From positions 1 through 64,000 of the forward strand of contig CABVDJ010000006.1 of the NCBI GenBank assembly GCA_902497025.1: a DNA stretch of 64,000 nt, read 5' to 3'. This document shows, one piece after another, positions 8,065 to 16,962 of the stretch. A program made the translations under genes and the position numbers. Origin of the DNA: an uncultured Collinsella sp. GTDB lineage: Bacteria; Actinomycetota; Coriobacteriia; Coriobacteriales; Coriobacteriaceae. The notes beneath the pieces are model-generated. The model did not search any database, had not been told where the DNA came from, and saw nothing but the letters and a program-made list of their open reading frames with translations. Position 1 is the stretch's first letter. Every line of letters starts with the position of its first letter.

Positions 8065-11000
8065 CTAGGCCCGCGGTACGATCGGGCGGTTAACTTTGGC
8101 TAGCATATCAGAAGCACACGAATCGAGCGCCCAACTCCGAAAAGCCGAAAACTCCATGCGCGAGCGCAAGCCCTCCAAATAGCGAATTGACCTGCTCAAT
8201 TGCACGCGACCGGGGTTTTCGGCCATCGCGATGCGACGGGTGTCGTCAAACCCCGAAACGCGACAGAAACCAAGCTCTTCGAAGATTCCCAGGCCGCTTT
8301 CCACCGAACGCTCGTCGACCGGCGTGCGGGCATCGATGGCAAGGCACATCTGCGCGATGTCGATATCGCTCGCGCTAAAGGAATCGTCCCCGGTTTTGCC
8401 GCGGTTGGAGCGCCACATGGTCTGCAGCGCGCGATAGAGCGTGACGAGTTCGTCGCGCTCGGGCGCATAGCAGTCGAGCAGGCGCTCGTTAATGCGGGCG
8501 TCGCGCGACGAATAGAGCAGATGGATCACGGCGGGCTGGCCATCGCGGCCGGCACGTCCGCTCATCTGGTTGAACTCGATGGCGCCAAACGGCATGTGGT
8601 ACAGCACGACATGGCGGATATCGGGCAGGTTGACACCCTCGCCAAAGGCGGAGGTCGAAACGATGCAGCTGAGGCTTCCGTCTCGGAATGCTTCCTCCAC
8701 GCGACGGCGATCGGAACGCGCAAGCCCCGCGTTATAGAACGCGATATGGGTTGCGCAATCGGGCACACGCTTGCGCAACGTCTTGGCGAGCGCCACGGAC
8801 TGGTCGCGCGAATTGACGTAAATGACGGTCTTCTCCCCCGTCGCCACGATCGACACCAAACGGTTCTCGCGGCTCGCAAGGTCGCGGTCGTCCTCGAGCT
8901 GCAGGTTCTCGCGCACCGTCTCGTCGACCACCGTGCGAGTGATCGGCAACATGCGGGCAAGCTCGGCCACGACCGGAGCCGTCGCGGTGGCCGTCGCAGC
9001 CATAACGACCGGGTCGCCCAGGGCTTTGAGGATATCGGGCATGTCGAGATAGGCGCTGCGGTCGCCGCCCTTGGCAAGGCCGGCGTGGTGCGCCTCATCG
9101 ATAACGACAAAGCCGATGCGGCCCGAACGCGCGAAGCGGTCACGGTGGATAGACAGGAACTCGGGCGTCGTGAGCACGATACCGGTGCGGCCCGAAGCTA
9201 GACCGGCGAACGCGTCATCGCGTGCGGCCTCCACGGTCTCGCCGGTCAGCACGCCAACGCCAATGCCGAGCGCTGCCATCGTCGACGAGAGGTGATAGGC
9301 CTGGTCGGCAACGAGCGCACGCAGCGGATAGACAAAGATGCTCGCACGCCCGCGAAGCACCGCCTCACGCGCGGCATGCACATGAAAGATGAGCGACTTG
9401 CCGCGCCCCGTTCCCATAACGGCCAGAACACTTTGGTGATCGGCCAGGGCATCAAGCGCCTCGACCTGCGCGCGGTGCGGCTGGTTCGAGCCGATAAAGC
9501 TATGGATAAGCGAGCGCGTCAGCTCGGTATAAGAAAGCTGGGCGAGCGTCTCGCGCTTGCGCGACTCCAGGCGCAGGCCGGAATCAGCCGGCTGCACGCC
9601 ACGACGAAGCTCGCATGCCGGATCGTTGACGCTGGGCAGCGTGGTATCGCGGACCAGAACATCCTTAATCATGAGCTTGGGCTTCACACGACCCTGCCAA
9701 TGCTCGGCAACGGCCTCGAACACCAAGTCTACGGCGCTGTCGCAATTGATAAGCCTGTCGATCTGCGGTACACGAAACATGATGGCCGGCACACTCGCGG
9801 CGCCATCGGTCGCCACAAAGCGCATGTGCTCGCCGGTTTTGCCCACCACGGCGCGATCGCACATCGTCACGCCCTCGACGGCCAGCAGCGGCACCTTGTT
9901 GCCCTGGCCAAACGGCTCAAGACGGGAAATCTGCTCTATAGTCTCGATATTCAGCTCGGAAAGGTCGACCGTGGCGGCAACCTCGTCGATGTCTTCAAAG
10001 TCCTCGGCGGGAATCTCCGATAGCACGGCGGAAAGGCGACGACGGAATTCATCGAGCTTGGATGCCTCGATGGTCACACCCACCGCACCGGCATGTCCGC
10101 CGCGACGAATCAGCAGGTCAGAACAGCGCTCGACGGCGTCAAACAGGTTAACTTTGCCCACCGAGCGACCAGAGCCGCGCGCGATACCGTCCTCGATCGA
10201 GAACAGCAGCGCCGGCACGTGATAGCGGTTGGTCAGGCGGCTTGCCACGATGCCCTTGACACCCTCGTGCCAGCCTTCGCCGCCCACGACGATCGCGCGT
10301 CCGCCGTCATAGGTCTCCTCGACCTTTGCCATGGCATCGCGCGTGAGCTCCGCCTCGATCTCACGGCGCTGGCGGTTGATTTCCTCGAGCTCAGCCGCCA
10401 GCGCGCTTGCTTCGATGGGATTGTGGGCAAGCAGCAGGTCGAGCGCCAGCTTGGGATCGGCCATGCGACCGGCAGCGTTTAAGCGGGGGATGAGCGAGAA
10501 TGACAGGCCATCCGCCGTAATGCTCGAAAGGTCCGCCTTGGCGAGCGCGGCAAGCGCGATATAGCCGGGGCGAGCGGTTACGCGCATCTGCTGGATGCCC
10601 TCGGCAACCAGCGCGCGGTTCTCGGGCGTGAGCGGCATCATGTCGGACACGGTGCCCAGCGCCGCGACCTCGATTAGCGAACGCCAATACGACGGCTTGC
10701 CCAGGCGCTCACCCAGGACTTGCACCAGCTTGAGCGCCACACCAGCACCGGCAAGCTCGCGCGAGGGGCCCTCGTCTTCGAGCTTGGGGTCGGTCAGGGG
10801 CACACCCTGCGGCACCTGGTCGGAGGGCTCGTGATGGTCCGTGACCACCAAATCGATCCCCAGGCTCTCCAGATAGGAAACCTCTTCCTTGGCGGCAATG
10901 CCGTTATCGACGGTCACGATCAGCTGGGGGCGAGCGAGCTCGTTAACGCGGTCGAGTGCCGCGCGCGAAAGACCGTAGCCCTCATCAAAGCGATGCGGAA

Positions 11001-11352
11001 TAAACGGCGTGACATCGGCGCCAAACGTGCGCAGCGCCTCGGTCAACAGGCAGGTCGACGTAATACCGTCAACGTCAAAATCGCCAAAGACTGCAATGTG
11101 TTCGTGGTTGCGAATAGCGCGCTCGACGCGGTCGGCAACGACCGACATGCCCGAGATAATGAGTGGGTCGGCCCAGTCGCGATCGAGCGAAGGTGTCAAA
11201 AACAATTGGCCCTCTTTGATGGAGCCAATGCCGTGCGCGACCATAATGCGCGCCACCAGCCCGGGAATGCCCAGACCAGCCGAAAGCTCCTTTTCGAGCT
11301 CGGGGTTTTGCTGAGCGACCGCCCAGCGATGCGTCGTCTTAAGCGATGACAT
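8065..11352 (-). CDS. recJ: RecJ 5'-3' ssDNA exonuclease fused to RecQ-like helicase
   Basis: A protein of 1095 aa, about twice a normal RecJ. The N-terminal half is RecJ: the DHH-family motif GDFDVDGITS, VVTDHHEPS, an RLNAAGRM motif and the DHHA1 motif RRGGHAGAVG, followed by an OB-like segment. From about residue 630 there is an SF2 helicase with Walker A GTGRGKSL, DEAHH, TATAT and SGRAGRDG (motif VI), closest to the RecQ-like group. The combination suggests coupled unwinding and 5'-end resection in recombination repair. The ATG at 11352 follows GGGGTGGG and gives a normal RecJ N-terminus; the GTG at 11397 has no ribosome binding site. Confidence 0.9.
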   Translation of the reverse strand: MSSLKTTHRWAVAQQNPELEKELSAGLGIPGLVARIMVAHGIGSIKEGQLFLTPSLDRDWADPLIISGMSVVADRVERAIRNHEHIAVFGDFDVDGITSTCLLTEALRTFGADVTPFIPHRFDEGYGLSRAALDRVNELARPQLIVTVDNGIAAKEEVSYLESLGIDLVVTDHHEPSDQVPQGVPLTDPKLEDEGPSRELAGAGVALKLVQVLGERLGKPSYWRSLIEVAALGTVSDMMPLTPENRALVAEGIQQMRVTARPGYIALAALAKADLSSITADGLSFSLIPRLNAAGRMADPKLALDLLLAHNPIEASALAAELEEINRQRREIEAELTRDAMAKVEETYDGGRAIVVGGEGWHEGVKGIVASRLTNRYHVPALLFSIEDGIARGSGRSVGKVNLFDAVERCSDLLIRRGGHAGAVGVTIEASKLDEFRRRLSAVLSEIPAEDFEDIDEVAATVDLSELNIETIEQISRLEPFGQGNKVPLLAVEGVTMCDRAVVGKTGEHMRFVATDGAASVPAIMFRVPQIDRLINCDSAVDLVFEAVAEHWQGRVKPKLMIKDVLVRDTTLPSVNDPACELRRGVQPADSGLRLESRKRETLAQLSYTELTRSLIHSFIGSNQPHRAQVEALDALADHQSVLAVMGTGRGKSLIFHVHAAREAVLRGRASIFVYPLRALVADQAYHLSSTMAALGIGVGVLTGETVEAARDDAFAGLASGRTGIVLTTPEFLSIHRDRFARSGRIGFVVIDEAHHAGLAKGGDRSAYLDMPDILKALGDPVVMAATATATAPVVAELARMLPITRTVVDETVRENLQLEDDRDLASRENRLVSIVATGEKTVIYVNSRDQSVALAKTLRKRVPDCATHIAFYNAGLARSDRRRVEEAFRDGSLSCIVSTSAFGEGVNLPDIRHVVLYHMPFGAIEFNQMSGRAGRDGQPAVIHLLYSSRDARINERLLDCYAPERDELVTLYRALQTMWRSNRGKTGDDSFSASDIDIAQMCLAIDARTPVDERSVESGLGIFEELGFCRVSGFDDTRRIAMAENPGRVQLSRSIRYLEGLRSRMEFSAFRSWALDSCASDMLAKVNRPIVPRA

Positions 11353-11626
11353 AGGCACCCACCCCTGATAGGGGCAGGTCGCCGCGATACCTCTCACGGT
11401 TCATAGCGATGAGTCCTCTGTGTATGCCCGCTTCGGCAGGCAGATCTGTTGAACGGATTTATTATACCGTGCAGCGCGGACGCAAAACGCCGCGGTGCGC
11501 CGCGGTTTCGGCAAACGATGGCGGTAATGCCCTCGAAATAATCGAGTGTTTCAGCCGCACGGACGCATACGAGCGTCTAGCATATCCATACAAACGAGTT
11601 CGCGGATAAAGGGAGTCACGGGACAT

Positions 11627-12625
11627 ATGAAGCAATGGGCTGGACTGGGAAAGTTCCTCGCGGGGCATATGCAGATCATCGTTCCGATTTGCGTGGCGCT
11701 CGGCGTGCTCTTTCCCCAGCAGATCGGCGTGCTCAAGCCCATTGTTCCCGCCCTCTTCGCCTTTATGACGTTTCAGGGCGCGCTCAGCAACACCTTTCAC
11801 CAGGTAGCCGAGGTGTTCCACCGTCCGCTGCACCTGATTCTGGCGCTGCTGGTCTCGGCAGTGCTTATTCCCATCGCGGCGTATGCCATAGGGTCACTCT
11901 TCTTTGGCTCCAACCCCAACCTTGTCTGCGGCATCGTGCTCGAGTACAGCGTGCCCGTGGCCGTCACCGCTTTTATGTGGATCAGCATGTTCGGCGGCAA
12001 CGGCCCGCTCGCGCTCACCATCATCCTGACGTCCTCGGTTATCTCCCCTGTGACGATTCCGCTCACGCTTAAGCTCTTGCTGGGTGCCACCGTCTCGATC
12101 GATGTGCCGAGCATGATGCAGGACATGGCCTTTATGATCGCCATCCCCGCCGTGCTCGGCATCATGATCAACGAGCTCACGCGTGGATGGGGACACGAGA
12201 AGCTCTCCCCCGCGCTCTCACCCGCCTGCAAGTTCATGATGATGGGCGTTATCGCCTCCAACTCCACCGCCATGAGCGAGTACGTGCTGCACATGAACGC
12301 GGTGCGCCTGGAAGTCGCCCTCTTTATTTTGACCTTCGCCATCAGCGGCTTTGTCGTCGGTTTTCTGGTCGCCCGTGCGCTGCATCTGCCATATAGCGAG
12401 ACGACTACCATGTGCTTTACCTGCGGCATGCGTAACATCTCTTCGGGCGCCGTCATCGCCACGCAATACTTTCCGGGCGAAGTCGTGTTTCCCGTCATGT
12501 GTGGAACGTTGTTTCAGCAGGTGCTCGCCTCGCTTATCGGGCATCTCTTTGAGCGTCTGACCGGCGAGGAGCGCGCCGCCCAGCGCAAGCGGGTCGAGGC
12601 CGGCCGCGATGCAATGGCGCGCTAA
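11627..12625 (+). CDS. bile acid:sodium symporter (BASS) family transporter
   Basis: A 332-residue, very hydrophobic protein with about nine or ten predicted membrane helices. It has the BASS-type motifs EYSVPVAVTAF and CFTCGMRNISSGAVIA, the crossover regions that bind Na+ in the family. Members carry bile acids, pantoate, keto acids or other organic anions; the substrate here cannot be read from sequence. The ATG at 11627 is used because the upstream extension is not hydrophobic and lacks a ribosome binding site. It is divergent from recJ and has no clear operon partner. Confidence 0.8.
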   Translation: MKQWAGLGKFLAGHMQIIVPICVALGVLFPQQIGVLKPIVPALFAFMTFQGALSNTFHQVAEVFHRPLHLILALLVSAVLIPIAAYAIGSLFFGSNPNLVCGIVLEYSVPVAVTAFMWISMFGGNGPLALTIILTSSVISPVTIPLTLKLLLGATVSIDVPSMMQDMAFMIAIPAVLGIMINELTRGWGHEKLSPALSPACKFMMMGVIASNSTAMSEYVLHMNAVRLEVALFILTFAISGFVVGFLVARALHLPYSETTTMCFTCGMRNISSGAVIATQYFPGEVVFPVMCGTLFQQVLASLIGHLFERLTGEERAAQRKRVEAGRDAMAR

Positions 12626-12652
12626 ACCGTCCGCAGTGTGCGGGCGCTCACT

Positions 12653-13453
12653 TTACGATGCGAGCGTTTCCAGATGCGCACGCAGGCGCTCAGCATCGAC
12701 ATCGAGCGTTGTCTCGGCATTGACCTGGGCCAAACGATAGCCGACAAAGTAGGGCGAAACCACCCAACGCGGCAGCGCCTTGGCAATGGTCCGACCGCCC
12801 AGGTGATAGAAGAACAGGTTGTACGACTCTGCGCGACCACCGTGGTGCTCGTTCAGGATATAGCGCAGAGCTACCTGGATCGCATCGGCGAAGAGATCCG
12901 CCTCGGCTTGGTCTCTCATGTCATCGCTGGCAGCGATTCCCTGCGGGGCTGAAACGTTGATCTCAAAGAACCCCATGATGGGTTCGGTTGAGATGTTGAC
13001 CGAGATCCTCCCCTGTTGCCAGACATTGATGCCTTCGAAATTGGCAGAAGTCAGCGAAGTGTAGCCGTCTTCCTGCTCCAAACCCACAATCTGCATGTGC
13101 GGATGAACGAGACTACCGCCCGAGAGCGGGCCCTTGTTCTTGTACATGAGCACGCTTCGATACTGCTGCGAATCGATCGTCTGCTGCCAGCAATCCAGAG
13201 CAAACCGCATAACATGATGCAGCTCGTCCGGCGCATAGGTCACCAGGTCGGCATCGTGATCGGCCGACTCAATCAGCACGGTTTGACGGGTGGCACGCAG
13301 GGTCTTGAACTTATTCTCGAGCCAAATGCAGTCACCGTCGCGCTGGATGATGTTGGTGAGCCCCTCCGTGTTGCAAAAGGGACACGCAGTACCGGGGCGA
13401 CGGTTGTCGTCGGGCTTGCCGCTCGCCTGTTGAACGTCAAATACCAGCGCCAC
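12653..13453 (-). CDS. GalT/HIT-like protein (DUF4931-type)
   Basis: A 266-residue protein with CPFCN near the N-terminus (a probable zinc pair) and GGSLVHPHMQIVG around residue 115. The latter matches the HPHxQ active-site signature of galactose-1-phosphate uridylyltransferase and related HIT-superfamily nucleotidyl transferases. It lacks other GalT sequence features, so uridylyl transfer from UDP-glucose is not assured; a nucleotide phosphoester hydrolase or transferase is the safer reading. It starts 3 nt after the cutC stop codon and is surely co-transcribed with it. Confidence 0.7.
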   Translation of the reverse strand: MALVFDVQQASGKPDDNRRPGTACPFCNTEGLTNIIQRDGDCIWLENKFKTLRATRQTVLIESADHDADLVTYAPDELHHVMRFALDCWQQTIDSQQYRSVLMYKNKGPLSGGSLVHPHMQIVGLEQEDGYTSLTSANFEGINVWQQGRISVNISTEPIMGFFEINVSAPQGIAASDDMRDQAEADLFADAIQVALRYILNEHHGGRAESYNLFFYHLGGRTIAKALPRWVVSPYFVGYRLAQVNAETTLDVDAERLRAHLETLAS

Positions 13454-13456
13454 GGG

Positions 13457-14134
13457 CTACACCTCCAGCGGTACGATCCTTGTGCCATGGAGCTCGGAGA
13501 CACCCAATGCCGCCGCAACCGCATCACGGTTGGCCGTGGAAATGCCGCCGCCGGGAAGGATGGTCAAGCGGTCGCCCGCATACTCGATTAGGCGAGCCAG
13601 GTGATCGAAGTTGTCCTCAATCGGCGTGCCGGCCGCGCCACCATGCGTCAGGATGCGCGTAACGCCGCAGTCGGCAAGCGTGTCAATCGCATCGAGCTGA
13701 GCCTCGGGCGAGAGCTGGTCAAAGGCCATGTGAAAGGTAATGTCGCTGGGCCCGCGCTTGCACTCCTCGGTCGCGCAGCCCGCAGCCATCACGAGGGCGC
13801 CGAGTGTAAGTTCATCGAGCGCCCATCCGCCGGCACAAGGCTTGCAGCAGCCAAAGACCAAGCCGTCGGCGCCGGCGCTCACGGCAAGACCCAAGTCCAT
13901 CTCCATCATGCGCAGCTCGTCCTGGTTGTAGTGAAAGTCGCCGCCACGCGGACGGATCATGCACATCACCCGTGAATCGTGCTCATGGGCATAGTTAACC
14001 GTAGCGCTGATAACGCCGGCCGAGGGCGTGGTACCACCGACGGCAAGGTTGTCGCACAGCTCAATGCGTCTTGCACCGGCATCGATAGCCGACGGCACCC
14101 GCTCAAAGTTCTCAGCACAAAACTCGTACAGCAT
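13457..14134 (-). CDS. cutC: CutC family protein
   Basis: A TIM-barrel protein of 225 aa, the normal CutC length. It begins MLYEFCAENFERVPSAIDAGARRIELCDNL and carries GGTTPSAG, MIRPRGGDFHY, FHMAFDQ and ILTHGGAAGT, all hallmarks of the family. CutC was named for copper tolerance in E. coli, but that role is disputed and the reaction is unknown. The ATG at 14134 is chosen because the family N-terminus starts there. The distal GalT-like gene follows almost immediately, hinting at a shared small-molecule pathway. Confidence 0.88.
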   Translation of the reverse strand: MLYEFCAENFERVPSAIDAGARRIELCDNLAVGGTTPSAGVISATVNYAHEHDSRVMCMIRPRGGDFHYNQDELRMMEMDLGLAVSAGADGLVFGCCKPCAGGWALDELTLGALVMAAGCATEECKRGPSDITFHMAFDQLSPEAQLDAIDTLADCGVTRILTHGGAAGTPIEDNFDHLARLIEYAGDRLTILPGGGISTANRDAVAAALGVSELHGTRIVPLEV

Positions 14135-14195
14135 AGATAGACCCCCAAAGACAGCAGATGTTTTCCGACGGGCATTGTCACACATCCCAATGAAG

Positions 14196-14258
14196 TTGCG
14201 GTGGAATAGGGACTGTTTTGGCGTCTAGCGCCCCCATTTAGTCCCTATTTCACCGCAA
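14196..14258. repeat. 19-bp-arm palindrome
   Basis: TTGCGGTGGAATAGGGACT (14196-14214) is the inverse of AGTCCCTATTTCACCGCAA (14240-14258) with one mismatch, around a 25-nt loop. It lies between the cutC promoter side and the livF terminator. The length and position suggest a dispersed REP-like unit. Confidence 0.65.
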
Positions 14259-14261
14259 TTT

Positions 14262-14299
14262 AAAAGGGGGCGCTGACCGGGTTGGTCAGCGCCCCCTTT
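14262..14299 (-). terminator. terminator of the liv operon
   Basis: AAAGGGGGCGCTGACC and GGTCAGCGCCCCCTTT form a 16-bp perfect stem with a 5-nt loop about 10 nt after the livF stop. On the minus strand it runs into a short TTTTAAA. Confidence 0.85.
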
Positions 14300-14309
14300 G
14301 TTGAATGGA

Positions 14310-15023
14310 TTAACCGCCCAGATAGGCCTTGCGGACGTTGTCGTCGTGCAGGAGCTCTTGGCCGGTGCCGGTCATGGTGATCTTGCCGGTCTCGAGCACG
14401 TAGCCGCGCGTGGCGATCGAGAGCGCCATCTGCGCGTTCTGCTCGACCAGAAGCACCGTGGTGCCGGCCTTGTGCAGGTCCTCGACAATCTGGAAGATCT
14501 GCTCAATCAGAATCGGCGCCAGGCCCATGGAAGGCTCGTCGAGCATGAGCAGCTTGGGGTTGCTCATAAGGGCGCGGCCCATAACGAGCATTTGCTGCTC
14601 GCCGCCCGAAAGGGTGCCGGCGACCTGGCGACGGCGTTCCTTCAAGCGCGGGAACTGCTCGTAGACGCGCTCGAGGCCCGGAGCAACCGTGGACTTGGGC
14701 TGCGTGTAGGCGCCCATCTCCAGGTTCTCCTCGACCGTCATCTGCAAAAAGGCGCGACGGCCCTCGGGGACCTGAGCCAGGCCCTTGCCCACCAGCTTGT
14801 CGGCAGGCGTATGGGTAATGTCCTCGCCCATAAACTTGATGGAGCCGGTCTTGGAACGCAGCAGGCCCGAGACGGTTTTAAGCGTCGTGGACTTACCGGC
14901 GCCGTTGGCACCGATCAAGGCCACGATCTCGCCCTCGTTAACGTTAAAGGAGATGTCCTTGATGGCGTGGATGGCGCCGTACCAGACGTTGATGTTGTAG
15001 ACGGAAAGCATCGGCTCTGCCAT
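14310..15023 (-). CDS. livF: branched-chain amino-acid ABC transporter, ATPase LivF
   Basis: A 237-residue ABC ATPase. It has Walker A GANGAGKST, signature LSGGEQQML, Walker B LLMLDEPSMGLAP and the H-loop region VLLVEQNAQMAL. The N-terminus LSVYNINVWYGAIHAIKDISF is typical of LivF. With LivG it powers import of leucine, isoleucine and valine through LivHM. It abuts livG with no gap and closes the operon before a strong terminator. Confidence 0.95.
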   Translation of the reverse strand: MAEPMLSVYNINVWYGAIHAIKDISFNVNEGEIVALIGANGAGKSTTLKTVSGLLRSKTGSIKFMGEDITHTPADKLVGKGLAQVPEGRRAFLQMTVEENLEMGAYTQPKSTVAPGLERVYEQFPRLKERRRQVAGTLSGGEQQMLVMGRALMSNPKLLMLDEPSMGLAPILIEQIFQIVEDLHKAGTTVLLVEQNAQMALSIATRGYVLETGKITMTGTGQELLHDDNVRKAYLGG

Positions 15024-15884
15024 TTAGTTCTCCCCCTTATCCTGCTTACCCAGATACGCCTCGATAACGGCGTCGTTGTTCTGGATTTCCTCTGCCGTGC
15101 CCTTGGCGATGACCTTACCAAAGTTGAGCACGCAGATGCCTTCGCAGATGTTCATGACGAGCGACATGTCGTGCTCGATGAGCATGATGGCGATACCAAA
15201 GGTGTCGCGAATCTTAACGATGTTCTCCATGAGTTCCGCGGTCTCGGACGGGTTCATGCCGGCGGCAGGCTCGTCGAGCAGCAGCAGTTTGGGGTTGGTG
15301 GCAAGCGCGCGGACGATTTCCAGACGACGCTGGGCGCCGTAAGGCAGCGAGCCAGCCTGCTCGTTTGCCAGGTGCTCCATATCAAAAATGGACAGCAGCT
15401 CCATGGCGCGCTCGTGGGCGGCCTTCTCGTGCTTCCAATACGTCGGCAGGCGCAGCACGCCCTCAAAGCCGGAGTAGCGCTCCTGGTTGTGCAGGCCGAC
15501 CTTAACGTTATCCTCCACCGTCATGGTGTTGAACAGGCGAATGTTCTGGAATGTACGGGCAATACCCATGCGGTTGACCTGATAGACCGACTTGCCCGAG
15601 GTGTCTTCGCCGTCGAGCAGGATGGTGCCGTGCGTGGGCTGATACACCTTGGTGAGCAGGTTGAAGACCGTGGTCTTACCGGCACCGTTGGGACCAATCA
15701 GACCGGCGATCTCGGTCTTGCCGATAGTCAGGCTAAAGTCGTCGACTGCCTTAAGGCCACCAAACTCAATTCCCAGGTGGATGCACTCGAGTGCCGGGCG
15801 CTCGCCCAGGTCGCGGTCGGGAACGATGGCGCCAGAAGGATACGGGACCATCTTGCCCTTGTTGAACTCAAATTTACTGGGCAT
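15024..15884 (-). CDS. livG: branched-chain amino-acid ABC transporter, ATPase LivG
   Basis: A 286-residue ABC ATPase. It has Walker A GPNGAGKTT, signature LPYGAQRRLEI (the usual LivG variant of LSGGQ), Walker B LLLDEPAAGMNP and the LivG-specific insert IRLFNTMTVEDNVKVGLH. AAGGAGG precedes the ATG at 15884 by 8-9 nt. The gene overlaps the end of livM by 11 nt, so the two are translationally coupled. It pairs with LivF as the nucleotide-binding dimer. Confidence 0.95.
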   Translation of the reverse strand: MPSKFEFNKGKMVPYPSGAIVPDRDLGERPALECIHLGIEFGGLKAVDDFSLTIGKTEIAGLIGPNGAGKTTVFNLLTKVYQPTHGTILLDGEDTSGKSVYQVNRMGIARTFQNIRLFNTMTVEDNVKVGLHNQERYSGFEGVLRLPTYWKHEKAAHERAMELLSIFDMEHLANEQAGSLPYGAQRRLEIVRALATNPKLLLLDEPAAGMNPSETAELMENIVKIRDTFGIAIMLIEHDMSLVMNICEGICVLNFGKVIAKGTAEEIQNNDAVIEAYLGKQDKGEN

Positions 15885-16953
15885 CGGCTGCCACCTCCTT
15901 CTTGGGAGCAAAGCGGTCCTTGACGCGGCCGAAGAACGCCTTGAGCTGCGGGTTATTGGTAAAGATCATTACCAGAATCAGAACGATGGCGTAGATAAGC
16001 ATGCGGTAGTCCGAGAACTGACGGAGCAGCTCGGGGAGCACCGTGAGCAGCGCCGCGGCGATAACGGAGCCGCGCATGTTGCCCAGACCGCCCAGGACCA
16101 CGAACACCAGAATAAGGATGGACGTATTGAAGTCGAACTTAGTGGCGGAAAGCTGCGAGAAGTTACCGCCGAACAGGGCTCCGGCAGCACCGGCGAGGGC
16201 AGCGGAAACCACAAAGGCGATCATGCGGTACTGAGTGACGGAGATGCCCACGGACTCGGCTGCAATCTTGTTATCGCGCACGGCCATGATGGCACGGCCG
16301 GTACGGCTGCGAACCAGGTTGAGCACGATCACGAGTGCGACCATGACCAGGATGGCACCGGCGAGGAAGGTCGAGTACGTCGACACGCCCGAGGCGCCCT
16401 GGGCGCCCTTGATGATGGCGGTGCCGTCCTCGAGCAGGTGCAGGTCGTCGATCGTGGAGTTACCCGTGATGTTAAAGATCACATGCAGGCCGCGGGAGTC
16501 GACGCCCACGATAAGGCAGGTGACGATCTCTTTGATGATCTCGCCAAAAGCCAGGGTCACGATGGCCAGATAGTCGCCGCTCAGGCGCAGGACCGGGATA
16601 CCGATCAGGAAGCCCAGGATGGCGGCGGCGATGGCACCGACCACGATGCTGATGATAAGGCGCACCGGATCGGAGGGGACGGTGCTCTCGAGCGCGACGG
16701 CGGTGACGATTCCCGTGTAGGCACCGACACTCATAAAGCCCGCATGGCCCAGCGACAGGTCGCCCGCGATGCCGACGACGAGGTTGAGGGAAATGGCCAT
16801 GACGATATAGGCCGTGATGGGAACCAGCTGACCGGCAATCATGCGCGGGATCATGTGATTCGACTGCATAAAGAACACGATGGCGAATGCCACGACGCAC
16901 ATGGCGTACGTGACAAAGTCGTGACGCGTCTGCTTGTCTTTAAGAAACTTCAT
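15874..16953 (-). CDS. livM: branched-chain amino-acid ABC transporter, permease LivM
   Basis: A permease of about 359 aa with many membrane helices. It includes the family motif SLNLVVGIAGDLSLGHAGFMSVGAY and the cytoplasmic coupling segment RSRTGRAIMAVRDNKIAAESVGI. It forms the translocation channel with LivH. The frame can start at GTG 16962, but ATG 16953 lies 5 nt after AGGTGA and is preferred; the livH stop is embedded just upstream. A hydrophilic tail of about 25 aa overlaps livG. Confidence 0.94.
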   Translation of the reverse strand: MKFLKDKQTRHDFVTYAMCVVAFAIVFFMQSNHMIPRMIAGQLVPITAYIVMAISLNLVVGIAGDLSLGHAGFMSVGAYTGIVTAVALESTVPSDPVRLIISIVVGAIAAAILGFLIGIPVLRLSGDYLAIVTLAFGEIIKEIVTCLIVGVDSRGLHVIFNITGNSTIDDLHLLEDGTAIIKGAQGASGVSTYSTFLAGAILVMVALVIVLNLVRSRTGRAIMAVRDNKIAAESVGISVTQYRMIAFVVSAALAGAAGALFGGNFSQLSATKFDFNTSILILVFVVLGGLGNMRGSVIAAALLTVLPELLRQFSDYRMLIYAIVLILVMIFTNNPQLKAFFGRVKDRFAPKKEVAADAQ

Positions 16954-16962
16954 AACGCTCAC

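Noticed and set aside
6934..8103. 389-codon plus-strand open frame
   Set aside because: Antisense to the HD and synthetase domains of relA, which are unmistakable on the minus strand.
14196..14299. Possible CRISPR or riboswitch
   Set aside because: There are only two unrelated palindromes, one a plain terminator; no repeated spacer pattern or conserved aptamer core.
14298..15923. 541-codon plus-strand open frame
   Set aside because: Shadow of livF and livG; GC-rich antisense frames stay open by codon bias.
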